The notes below the pieces were generated by a model, which searched no databases, was not told the origin of the DNA, and saw only the letters and a program-made list of their open reading frames with translations. Shown here in pieces: positions 7,110 through 13,187 of a stretch of DNA of 13,187 nucleotides (positions within the stretch are counted from its first letter, which is position 1; every line of letters starts with the position of its first letter). The translations under genes were made by a program, and so were the position numbers. This DNA comes from Microbacteriaceae bacterium (GTDB lineage: Bacteria; Actinomycetota; Actinomycetes; Actinomycetales; Microbacteriaceae). The stretch spans positions 1 to 13,187 of the forward strand of contig JALRLI010000029.1 in assembly GCA_023254555.1 (NCBI GenBank), given 5' to 3'.

Positions 7110-7814
7110 CTAATCATTCATGGGGAATGGAAGCAGAGGCATCCATTCTTTCCAGACAGCTTCGAGGCGACCATCAGCAATTGCAGCGTCAAGTGCTCCG
7201 TTGATAGCTTCACGCAATTCGTCGTTGCCTGGCTTCACGCCAACGCCCCAACGGTTGCGAGTTTGTGTGGTGAAGGCAACATCGAAATCTGGCTCATCGC
7301 CAAGCGGAACAGTCACCACATCGTCATCGACGAAGCCGTCAACGGTACCGTTGCGAGTCGCTTCAATCATGTCACCGAAGACATCATCACTTGCACCGAA
7401 GCTTACGAGCTCGACGCCTGGGAAGGTTTCAGCCAGCTTCATGTTCGTGCTGTTTGCGATTGCACCAATCTTGTATCCCTCGAGATCTTCTGGTTTGCGA
7501 GCTGGGTCACCAGCGCGAACCAAGAGTGTCTCATTGAAGATTGCATAGGGATGCGTGAAGTCAACCTGAGCCGAACGCTCTGGCGTGATGCCCTGACCAC
7601 ACCAAACGGCATCAGCGTCGCCGCGAAGTACCGATGGAATCATGTCTTCCCATGCAACCATCACCCACTGAATCTCGTAACCGAGCTGGTCGAAGACGAG
7701 CTTCGCAGCCGAGGGTTCGTATCCGGTGCGAATGACGCCGTCTGGGCTCGCATTGAACAGAGGGGGTGCCTCTGAATCAATGCAAGCGAGACGAATAACT
7801 TTCTTGTCGCTCAT
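7110..7814 (-). CDS. Solute-binding-protein-fold protein without a signal peptide (predicted cytoplasmic)
   Basis: 234 residues from the ATG at 7814, a complete family-3 (SBP_bac_3/PBPb) amino-acid-binding domain. It runs from VIRLACIDSEAPPLF at residue 6 to WKEWMP near 221-226. GQGITPERSAQVDFTHPYA (73-91) is the family signature; Arg80 corresponds to the residue that binds the ligand alpha-carboxylate, and the DGFVDDD region (159-165) to the second-lobe acidic contact. There is no hydrophobic leader and no lipobox: the protein begins MSDKK and enters the domain at once. Extending the frame upstream to 7880 gives 22 residues inside the ligase gene that do not look like a signal peptide. Start and preceding stop overlap as TAATG, and GGGAGG lies about 10 nt upstream, so synthesis is coupled to the ligase. 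It could be an intracellular ligand carrier, sensor or enzyme; function unknown. Confidence 0.82.
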   Translation of the reverse strand: MSDKKVIRLACIDSEAPPLFNASPDGVIRTGYEPSAAKLVFDQLGYEIQWVMVAWEDMIPSVLRGDADAVWCGQGITPERSAQVDFTHPYAIFNETLLVRAGDPARKPEDLEGYKIGAIANSTNMKLAETFPGVELVSFGASDDVFGDMIEATRNGTVDGFVDDDVVTVPLGDEPDFDVAFTTQTRNRWGVGVKPGNDELREAINGALDAAIADGRLEAVWKEWMPLLPFPMND

Positions 7815-9214
7815 TAGGGGATTGCCTCCCAGTACTGGTCGAACTCCCACTGCGAGATGTTGCCACAGTAACGTGCCCACTCGTCTTCTTTCAGCTGAAT
7901 GAAGATGTCTGTGAGCGCCTTTGGCATCACGTTCATGAGGTACTCGTCAGCCTTGAACGCTTCGATTGCCTCACCGAGTGTGCGAGGCAGCTCGATACCA
8001 GCGATATCGCCGGTCTGAGTCTCTGGATCGCCAGCGTCGAGCTTGCGGTTCAGGCCATCCTCGATTGAGGCGAGGAGGTACAAATGCGAGAGGAAGACGT
8101 TGGTCATGCCATCTGGCAGACGGTACTCCATACGACCGTTCGCCGAAACGCGAATTGCGACGCCGCGGGTGTCGAGACCCCAGTTGGCCTTGCTTGGCGC
8201 AAACTGTCCGATATCCCAGAAACGCTTGTAGGAGTTCACGGTCGAGCCCATCACCAGCATTGACCCTGGAGCGTGCACGAGCATACCGGCCATTGCCTGT
8301 TTCGCAGTCTCGGTGACGTGAAGCTCAACGCGGCCATCCTCAATCACATTCTCATCGCCACGCCAGAGGCTGAGGTTGTGGTGGCAACCATTGCCCATAA
8401 CGCCGTTGGCTGGCTTTGGCATGAACGATGCCTGCATACCCAGCTCGCGTGCAACCTGCTTGGTGATCTGGCGGTATGAAACCATACGCTCAGCGGTGAG
8501 GTCTGAACGATCGTAGTTCCAGTTCAGCTCGAGCTGACCAGCATCTTCGTAATCACCCTCGATCATGTCGAGGCCCATTGCCTGTGCGTAGCTGATGACC
8601 TTCTTGTAGACAGGACGCATACGCTCGAGGTTGTCAACCTGGTATGCAGGGCTCTGGTCTTCTTTAGCGTTGACCTCGGTGCCTGGACCTGCCCAAGTCA
8701 TTTCTGGCTCGAGGCCTGAGCGCATGTGCAGCCCGGTGCGCTCGGTGAAGCCAGCGTGCGCTGCCTTGAACAGTGCGCGTGAGTCGAGTGGCATCAGTCG
8801 ACCGCCAACCTCATTGAGGTGAGGAGGCTCGTAGGCGGTGCAGAACACGCGTGCAACCTCTGGGTCCCATGGCAGTACGGTGAAGGTGTCTGGCTCTGGG
8901 AGTGCCCAGAACTCACGAGCAGCAACGCCGCCACCAATGAGTTCGCCTTCGCGGCTGGTCTGCAGATCACTCAGAGCGGTGCGGTGAAAGGCGATGCCCT
9001 TCTTCAGGTTGCGTTCGAAGTGCTTTGCAGGCACAACCTTCGCAACCGTGCGACCACCCAGCGTCGGAATCATGTAGTAAATGAATTTGACGCCAGAGTC
9101 AGCAATTTTCTTCTTGAGTTCAGCGACCGTTGCTGCCTCAAGGTTCTTTGCTTGGTGGCGCCCGAATGCTTCGCGATCTTCAAGAATCGCTTTCATGCTT
9201 TCACCGAATGACAT
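7814..9214 (-). CDS. Glutamine-synthetase-like ligase (probable gamma-glutamylamide synthetase)
   Basis: 466 residues, GS catalytic fold. The motifs are recognisable. EPEM (Glu169, Glu171) and EDAGQLELNWNY (Glu223, Glu229) supply metal ligands, GNGCHHNLSLW (275-285) holds the ATP/metal histidine, and NSYKRF (327-332) follows. NWGLDTRGVAIRV (344-356) and RMEYRLPDGMTN (361-372) carry the glutamate- and phosphate-binding arginines. The typical adenylylation-loop tyrosine context of GlnA-I is not seen, and several motifs diverge from housekeeping GlnA (for example NGCHHN for NGSGMHxH). This pattern is common to enzymes that ligate glutamate to amines other than ammonia (PuuA, IpuC, TdnQ types). 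It lies between a P450 and a gamma-glutamyl hydrolase, 43 nt after the P450 stop. The ribosome site is weak (AAAGAG before the ATG at 9214). The amine substrate is unknown. Confidence 0.88.
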   Translation of the reverse strand: MSFGESMKAILEDREAFGRHQAKNLEAATVAELKKKIADSGVKFIYYMIPTLGGRTVAKVVPAKHFERNLKKGIAFHRTALSDLQTSREGELIGGGVAAREFWALPEPDTFTVLPWDPEVARVFCTAYEPPHLNEVGGRLMPLDSRALFKAAHAGFTERTGLHMRSGLEPEMTWAGPGTEVNAKEDQSPAYQVDNLERMRPVYKKVISYAQAMGLDMIEGDYEDAGQLELNWNYDRSDLTAERMVSYRQITKQVARELGMQASFMPKPANGVMGNGCHHNLSLWRGDENVIEDGRVELHVTETAKQAMAGMLVHAPGSMLVMGSTVNSYKRFWDIGQFAPSKANWGLDTRGVAIRVSANGRMEYRLPDGMTNVFLSHLYLLASIEDGLNRKLDAGDPETQTGDIAGIELPRTLGEAIEAFKADEYLMNVMPKALTDIFIQLKEDEWARYCGNISQWEFDQYWEAIP

Positions 9215-9257
9215 GTATTTCTCTTTTCGTTTTGGTTTGGTTTGTTAAGTTGGATGC

Positions 9258-10463
9258 TTAGCGCTTGTCGAACAGGATTGGCATCTTGAGCGGACCGGTG
9301 TTACCCGAGTCTGGCAGCCAAATTGCACCTTCGCCGGCACGCATGTTCTTCATCGTCTTCGCCAGGATTGGCAATGCGACTGACATGTCAGCACGAGCAA
9401 TGTAGTGCCCGAGGCAGTGGTGAACGCCACCACCGAAGGTGTGGTGTGGCTCACGCTCAGCGTTGATATCGATGTCTTCGCCGTTCGGGAATACCAATGG
9501 ATCAGTTCCTGCTGCGTAGGTCAACAGGTGTACGGTGGTGCCCCCCTTGATCTGCAGCCCGTTGTACTCGAAGTCATCGATTGCCTCACGAGTAACCCAG
9601 GTAGTGGTCGGCGCGACACGCATCGCCTCTTCCATCGCTGGGCGACCAAGTTCTGGATCTGCCGCGAGAAGCTCCCACTGGTCTGGATGATCGATGAAGA
9701 CGCGCATCATCAGACCGAGCTGGTTGCGAGTGGTGTCCATTCCGCCGAACAGCATCGTGACGAGTGCGTTGCGCAATTCGTCGGTGCTCAGCTTGTCACC
9801 CGAAGCGGTGTGCACAATCAGGCGCGAAATGATGTCTTCGCCTGGATTCGCGGTGCGCTCGGCGATGAGCTTCTCTACATATTCATAGAGGGCGTTAACC
9901 GACGCGTTGACCTCATCAATTTTTTCATTGACCTGGATGCTCAGACCGTAGCCAATGATGTTGGCATGGTGCGCGATGAACTCCCAGTCTGAGTGAGGTA
10001 GGTCGAGCATGATGCAGAGCGCGCGGGTTGCGTAGGGCTCTGAAAATTCACTCACAAATTCAACCTCGCCCTTGTCGGCAAAGTTTGCGACGAGTTCACG
10101 AGCAAGTTCGTCGAATGCGGGCTCAAGGTTGCGAGCCATCGTTGGAGAGAAAGCTGGGTTGAGCAGGCGACGGATGCGATGGTGTTCGTCACCCTCGAGC
10201 ACGAGAAGGTTCTTGGTCCACCAGTCATAGAAGGCCCCGCTGGTGACACCGTTGTGTTCTGGCCACTGGGCGCTACCCTGCGAGAGGTGTGGGCTCTTTA
10301 GTAGCTCGGTGACCTCGGCGTAGCGGAGAATTGCGAAACCGTAGTTGGTGCGTGCGTACCAGCTCTTGTCGCGACCTTCGCGCACCTCATCTGAGTGCAT
10401 TGCGAAATCTGGATCTGAGATATCGAAATAGGGGGCTTCTTCGACTGGAAGTGTGTTCGACAT
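9258..10463 (-). CDS. Cytochrome P450 monooxygenase
   Basis: 401 residues, a soluble bacterial P450 without a membrane anchor. Visible elements are the C-helix HHRIRRL (94-100, heme propionate contact) and the I-helix GGMDTT (240-245, with the Asp243/Thr244 oxygen-activation pair). The K-helix ExxR follows (Glu279-Arg282), and the heme loop FGGGVHHCLG (343-352) has Cys350 as thiolate ligand. All catalytic elements are intact. It is first in a minus-strand operon with the glutamine-synthetase-like ligase and is divergent from a reductase and flavodoxin that presumably supply its electrons. The start is firm: AAAGGAG lies 6 nt before the ATG. P450s next to GS-like genes are known for piperidine, pyrrolidine and morpholine use in mycobacteria (CYP151). 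I could not assign this one to a CYP family by eye. Confidence 0.93.
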   Translation of the reverse strand: MSNTLPVEEAPYFDISDPDFAMHSDEVREGRDKSWYARTNYGFAILRYAEVTELLKSPHLSQGSAQWPEHNGVTSGAFYDWWTKNLLVLEGDEHHRIRRLLNPAFSPTMARNLEPAFDELARELVANFADKGEVEFVSEFSEPYATRALCIMLDLPHSDWEFIAHHANIIGYGLSIQVNEKIDEVNASVNALYEYVEKLIAERTANPGEDIISRLIVHTASGDKLSTDELRNALVTMLFGGMDTTRNQLGLMMRVFIDHPDQWELLAADPELGRPAMEEAMRVAPTTTWVTREAIDDFEYNGLQIKGGTTVHLLTYAAGTDPLVFPNGEDIDINAEREPHHTFGGGVHHCLGHYIARADMSVALPILAKTMKNMRAGEGAIWLPDSGNTGPLKMPILFDKR

Positions 10464-10486
10464 TCTTTGCTCCTTTGAAATAGAAC

Positions 10487-10553
10487 GTTTGAAAGAATAA
10501 TTTACATATGAATGTATTAAAAAACAACATTTGAAGCCAATTTTCTTTCAAAC
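10487..10553 (-). repeat. 11-bp perfect inverted repeat in the P450 leader
   Basis: GTTTGAAAGAA at 10487-10497 is exactly inverted as TTCTTTCAAAC at 10543-10553, with 45 bp between. If the P450 transcript starts upstream near 10590, both arms fall in its 5' leader and could pair in the RNA just upstream of the AAAGGAG ribosome site. Alternatively the arms are two binding half-sites on DNA. Confidence 0.55.
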
Positions 10554-10579
10554 AGTATCTTTTCCCGAAAAATAAATAA

Positions 10580-10616
10580 TTCACATCGTGTATGTTTTAT
10601 GGCACAATAGTGTGAA
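10580..10616. promoter_or_regulatory. Candidate overlapping divergent promoters
   Basis: On the plus strand TTCACA (10580-10585) and CACAAT (10603-10608) are spaced by 17 nt, a good sigma-70-like promoter for the reductase-flavodoxin operon with a start near 10615. The 37-bp segment is bounded by TTCACA and its inverse TGTGAA (10611-10616), which can serve as -35 for a face-to-face P450 promoter with a weaker -10 (minus strand, around 10587-10593). Overlapping promoters would make the two transcripts compete or share one control point. Prediction from consensus matching only. Confidence 0.45.
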
Positions 10617-10623
10617 CGCCTCC

Positions 10624-10644
10624 GTATTTCTGGATAAGAAATAC
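10624..10644. promoter_or_regulatory. 21-bp palindrome, operator candidate
   Basis: GTATTTCT (10624-10631) and AGAAATAC (10637-10644) are perfect 8-bp inverted arms around GGATA. The site lies just downstream of the predicted start of the reductase-flavodoxin transcript and 32 bp before the GTG codon, a typical position for a repressor. No U-run follows, so it is not a terminator. No regulator gene lies next to it; the nearest in the window is PucR. Confidence 0.55.
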
Positions 10645-10676
10645 CCTTAAGCAAAGACGCAAAGCAAGGAGTTTCA

Positions 10677-11963
10677 GTGTCAACAACGCCAAGCGTGGCA
10701 ATCATCGGCAGCGGCCCAAGCGGTTGCTACCTCGCACAGGGTCTGCGCAAGCATTGGCCAGAAGCTGACATCACCATTTTTGATCAGCTGGCTTCCCCCT
10801 TCGGGCTGGTTCGCTACGGCGTTGCCGCTGACCACCAGAGCACCAAAGCCGTTACCCGACAATTCGATCGACTGTTTGAACGCGACAACGTGCGCTTCGC
10901 AGGCAATATTCGTGTCGGCGAAGACGTAACCCTCGAGCAACTTCAGCAGGCATACTCTGTTGTGGCCTTCGCCACCGGCCTCACCCAAGATCGCAAACTC
11001 GGTATCGAGGGTGAGTCACTGCCTGGTGTCTTTGGCGCGGGAGTCATCACGCGTCGCCTGAACTCGCACCCCGTCGTTGAAGAGGGTCCGACCACATTCG
11101 GCGATCGAGTCGTGGTTATCGGTAACGGAAACGTTGCAATGGATATCGTGCGATTCCTCATCAAGCGCCCTGATGACTACGAAGGCAGCGACATCAACGA
11201 TGCACTCGTCGAGTCGTACAACGCAGCCCGAGCGAAGCGCATCGATGTGGTTGGCCGCTCGGTCGTAGCTGACGCAAAATGCGACGCTCTGATGGTCAAA
11301 GAGCTTGGAAAGATTGAAGGGGTGCGCTTCAGCACCGCAGCCGACTGCACTGTACCCGAGGGCGCGGATCGAGCCACCTCAGGGCGAATCGAAGCTGTTC
11401 GTGAGCTTAACGAACTCGAGCCAGCAGGCAACGTAGACACCGAAGTTGTCTTTCACTTTGGGTATGCCCCTGAAAAGATCATCGGCGAAACAAGCGTGAC
11501 CGGTGTTGATTTCACGCCGACAACCTCCGCTGGCGAGGCTCTGCACATCGAAGCAGTCAGCGTCATTGCAGCCATTGGCTTCGAGCTCCAAGCTGACGCC
11601 TCGCAGATGTTTGGCAATGATGTTCCACAGCTCACCGCAACGCCAGAAACCGGCCGCTTCGGCCAGGGCCTGTATAGAACCGGCTGGTTCAAGCGTGGGC
11701 CACGCGGCACGATCCCCGAGAATCGCGCTGACGCGAAAGAGGTAACCGACGAAATCATTGCCGATGTCGAAGGTGGCGTCATCACAACACTGCCAAGCCA
11801 AACAGGGTTCGCTGCGCTTCCCGAGAGCGTTCAGGAAAAAGCGGTCAGCTTTGTAGACTGGCAGCGACTGGATGCTCACGAGCAGGCAACCGCAAACGCC
11901 GGACGCATTCGAACCAAGATTTCAGATCACGCCCAAATGGTCGCGATCGCAAAAAACAACTGA
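10677..11963 (+). CDS. FprA/adrenodoxin-reductase-type flavoprotein (flavodoxin reductase)
   Basis: 428 residues; passes electrons from NAD(P)H through FAD to a small redox protein. It has the FAD-binding GSGPSG (11-16), PFGLVRYGVAADHQSTK (41-57, family hallmark), the pyridine-nucleotide motif VIGNGNVAMD (147-156) and TGWFKRGPRGTI (335-346). In characterised FprA/adrenodoxin reductase the nucleotide region contains a GRR that holds the NADPH 2'-phosphate. Here it reads GRS (193-195), so cofactor preference may differ. The GTG start has AAGGAG 5 nt upstream. It is followed after 32 nt by a flavodoxin and divergent from the P450, so it most likely feeds that P450. It is somewhat shorter than mycobacterial FprA (about 456). 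Confidence 0.92.
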   Translation: MSTTPSVAIIGSGPSGCYLAQGLRKHWPEADITIFDQLASPFGLVRYGVAADHQSTKAVTRQFDRLFERDNVRFAGNIRVGEDVTLEQLQQAYSVVAFATGLTQDRKLGIEGESLPGVFGAGVITRRLNSHPVVEEGPTTFGDRVVVIGNGNVAMDIVRFLIKRPDDYEGSDINDALVESYNAARAKRIDVVGRSVVADAKCDALMVKELGKIEGVRFSTAADCTVPEGADRATSGRIEAVRELNELEPAGNVDTEVVFHFGYAPEKIIGETSVTGVDFTPTTSAGEALHIEAVSVIAAIGFELQADASQMFGNDVPQLTATPETGRFGQGLYRTGWFKRGPRGTIPENRADAKEVTDEIIADVEGGVITTLPSQTGFAALPESVQEKAVSFVDWQRLDAHEQATANAGRIRTKISDHAQMVAIAKNN

Positions 11964-11995
11964 ACATCATCCAGCAACTAAGCAAAAGGACCAAC

Positions 11996-12457
11996 ATGAA
12001 CATCACCGTTCTCTATGGCACCGAGTCAGGTAACTCTGAATTGATCGCCGAAGATCTCGCAGCCAAACTCAATGAGGATCACACCGCCGAGGTGTTCGAC
12101 CTCGCAGATTTCGACCCGAACAACATGACCGCAGACAAGTTCTACATTCTCGTGTGCAGCACCCACGGAGAGGGCGAGCTCCCCAACACCGCTTTGCCAT
12201 TCTGGGATGCACTCAACGCTGCAGCGCCAAACCTCGACGGCGTTCGCTACGCTGTCTTCGGCCTCGGCGACACCTTCTACGAAGAGACCTACAGCCACGG
12301 CAGCGAGATTCTCGACAAGCGCTTCACCGAGCTCGGCGCGAAGCGTGTTGGCGAATACGGCCGCCACGATGCATCCTCATGGGACCTCGGCACCGACCTC
12401 GCTCTCGAGTGGCTACCAGGCGTAGTCGAGGCATTCGAAGCTGAGACCGTTTCGTAG
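11996..12457 (+). CDS. Short-chain flavodoxin, probable P450 electron donor
   Basis: 153 residues, FMN-binding flavodoxin domain of the MioC/CinC style. The phosphate loop is YGTESGNSE (7-15), the second loop STHGEGELPN (55-64) and the third GLGDTFYEETYSHG (89-102); aromatic residues at 95 and 99 may stack on the flavin. The surface is acidic, as expected for a donor to a basic P450 face. AAAGGA precedes the ATG. It is last in the reductase operon and followed by a strong terminator. Bacterial P450s fed by a flavodoxin are rarer than ferredoxin-fed ones; cindoxin of the cineole P450 is the classic example. No ferredoxin gene is present in the window. Confidence 0.92.
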   Translation: MNITVLYGTESGNSELIAEDLAAKLNEDHTAEVFDLADFDPNNMTADKFYILVCSTHGEGELPNTALPFWDALNAAAPNLDGVRYAVFGLGDTFYEETYSHGSEILDKRFTELGAKRVGEYGRHDASSWDLGTDLALEWLPGVVEAFEAETVS

Positions 12458-12483
12458 TTTCTCGGTCAACACACACCGTTTTT

Positions 12484-12520
12484 GGGGTGGATGCGCGGCA
12501 CGCGTATCCACCCTATTTTT
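12484..12520 (+). terminator. Rho-independent terminator after the flavodoxin gene
   Basis: GGGTGGAT (12485-12492) pairs perfectly with ATCCACCC (12506-12513), and the inner bases extend the stem by five more pairs (one G-U) around a GCA loop. TATTTTT follows directly. The opposite strand has no T-run, so it works on the plus strand only and ends the reductase-flavodoxin transcript. Confidence 0.88.
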
Positions 12521-12536
12521 GTGCGTAATCACGCGG

Positions 12537-12592
12537 AAGTTACGGCTACACCGCCCCGAATGTTACGTCGAATTTCAGCAAATGTTACGTCG
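12537..12592 (+). repeat. Direct repeats upstream of metY (operator candidate)
   Basis: AATGTTACGTCG occurs twice exactly, at 12559-12570 and 12581-12592, 22 bp apart, which is two helical turns on the same DNA face. A degraded third copy sharing the GTTACG core lies at 12539-12544, 23 bp before the next. The array ends just before the predicted metY -35, the usual place for an activator; a repressor is equally possible. No SAM riboswitch fold was recognised in this leader. Confidence 0.55.
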
Positions 12593-12606
12593 TGTTTCGC
12601 GGGGCG

Positions 12607-12635
12607 TTGCTATCGAAATTGAGCACGCCTACTCT
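12607..12635 (+). promoter_or_regulatory. Candidate metY promoter
   Basis: TTGCTA at 12607-12612 and TACTCT at 12630-12635 are 17 nt apart, placing transcription start near 12642 and a 5' leader of about 42 nt. Both hexamers are weak consensus matches, consistent with a promoter that depends on an activator bound at the direct repeats just upstream. Confidence 0.35.
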
Positions 12636-12683
12636 CAAATAACCGCTTCAATGCGAAAAGATCTCGACCGATAGGAATCCAAG

Positions 12684-13187
12684 ATGAGCAATCCAGCTGA
12701 CTGGAAGTTTGAAACCAAGCAGGTGCACGCTGGTGCCCAGCCTGACCCAACCACCAACGCACGTGCCGTGCCGATCTACCAGACCACTTCATATGTGTTC
12801 AACAGCACCGAGCATGCACAGAACCTGTTCGCACTCGCAGAGTTCGGTAACATCTACACCCGCATTATGAATCCGACTCAGGATGTCGTGGAGCAGCGCA
12901 TCGCCGCTCTCGAGGGTGGCACCGCCGCACTCTTGGTCGCTTCAGGTCAGGCAGCTGCCACGTTCGCAGTGCTCAACATCGCTGAGTCGGGTGACCACAT
13001 CGTTTCATCGAGCTCGATTTACGGTGGCACCTACAACCTCTTCAAGTACACCCTCGCCAAGCTTGGCGTTGAGGTCACCTTCGTTGAGAACCAGGATGAC
13101 GCCGACGAGTGGGCACGCGCGGTTCGCCCGAACACCAAACTGTTCTTCGCTGAGACCATTGGTAACCCGAAGATCAACATCCTTGAT
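12684..13187 (+). CDS. metY: O-acetylhomoserine sulfhydrylase / Cys-Met metabolism PLP enzyme, N-terminal part
   Basis: 168 codons are present; the gene runs off the window end (full length is usually about 430-440 residues). The family makes homocysteine (or methionine) from O-acetylhomoserine and a sulfur donor in the cytoplasm. The sequence shows PIYQTTSYVF, YTRIMNPTQDVVEQRIAALEGG with the Tyr and Arg that contact the neighbouring subunit's PLP phosphate, and SGQAA. IYGGTYNLF, the Tyr that stacks on PLP, and the AETIGNP stretch near the end follow. The PLP lysine lies beyond the window. AGGA lies 7 nt before the ATG. The wide AEFGNIYTR spacing and SSSSIYGGTYNLF favour MetY over cystathionine gamma-synthase (MetB). 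Confidence 0.92.
   Translation, partial: MSNPADWKFETKQVHAGAQPDPTTNARAVPIYQTTSYVFNSTEHAQNLFALAEFGNIYTRIMNPTQDVVEQRIAALEGGTAALLVASGQAAATFAVLNIAESGDHIVSSSSIYGGTYNLFKYTLAKLGVEVTFVENQDDADEWARAVRPNTKLFFAETIGNPKINILD

Larger units (their letters stand above)
10464..10676. promoter_or_regulatory. AT-rich divergent control region between P450 and reductase genes
   Basis: These 213 bp hold no gene. They are much more AT-rich than the surrounding coding DNA and contain several dyads, listed separately: an 11-bp separated inverted repeat, a promoter pair and a 21-bp operator-like palindrome. The heptamer TTTGAAA occurs at 10474-10480 and 10488-10494 (14 bp apart) and, inverted, at 10546-10552. A short palindrome TACAT-ATGA-ATGTA lies at 10503-10516. 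The region must carry both promoters and probably at least one regulator site. Confidence 0.7.

Noticed and set aside
7815..7880. Longer start for the leaderless binding protein, overlapping the ligase gene
   Set aside because: The 22 extra residues lack a basic start plus hydrophobic core, and the ATG at 7814 has a ribosome site and the TAATG coupling.
12458..12683. SAM or other riboswitch in the metY leader
   Set aside because: Apart from the terminator, direct repeats and a weak promoter, no conserved riboswitch core was recognised, and the predicted leader is only about 42 nt.
1..13187. CRISPR array, tRNA/rRNA gene, insertion sequence or integrase
   Set aside because: No regularly spaced repeat cluster, tRNA-like clover sequence, transposase motif or flanking inverted repeats were seen.

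Overview
The window joins two unrelated pieces of DNA. Bases 1 to about 335 are GC-rich (roughly 65-70%). They carry the 3' end of an alkB gene and the first 34 codons of a secreted-protein gene, and look alphaproteobacterial (Rhodobacteraceae-like, by codon use). From about 335 onward GC drops to about 53-55% and the gene content looks actinobacterial (Microbacteriaceae or a related Micrococcales lineage; a judgement from protein style, not a search). At the junction an ABC-transporter ATPase gene is cut off just after its Q-loop. The join lies on CATATG, which fits both sides, so I read it as a chimera (library, amplification or assembly) and not as biology.

Layout of the main part. (i) Minus strand, 3980 to 335: a lysA-like PLP decarboxylase, a lipoprotein solute-binding protein, a permease and the truncated ATPase. 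Together they form a polar amino-acid ABC import operon with a decarboxylase. (ii) Divergent from it, a PucR-family regulator (4071-5708) whose predicted promoter would give a leaderless mRNA. (iii) Minus strand, 10463 to 5644: cytochrome P450, a glutamine-synthetase-like ligase, a solute-binding-protein-like protein with no signal peptide, a class-I glutamine amidotransferase (gamma-glutamyl hydrolase, peptidase C26 type) and uracil-DNA glycosylase. (iv) Divergent from the P450, an FprA/adrenodoxin-reductase-type flavoprotein and a short flavodoxin, closed by a strong terminator. (v) The start of metY (O-acetylhomoserine sulfhydrylase), preceded by direct repeats.

The most interesting unit is the divergent block 6388-12457. 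A P450 and its apparent private redox chain (NAD(P)H reductase, then flavodoxin) sit next to a ligase that would attach glutamate to an amine and a hydrolase that would remove it. Aniline degradation (TdnQ/TdnT plus a dioxygenase) uses the same handling, and the mycobacterial piperidine/pyrrolidine/morpholine loci have a P450 beside a glutamine-synthetase-like gene. My inference is a catabolic or detoxification route for an amine (possibly a cyclic secondary amine or aromatic amine) using gamma-glutamyl intermediates. It adds an intracellular binding protein that I do not know from those systems. The substrate cannot be read from sequence. The nearby PucR regulator, amino-acid importer and a LysA-like decarboxylase with altered substrate-pocket residues may belong to the same island, but that link rests only on proximity.
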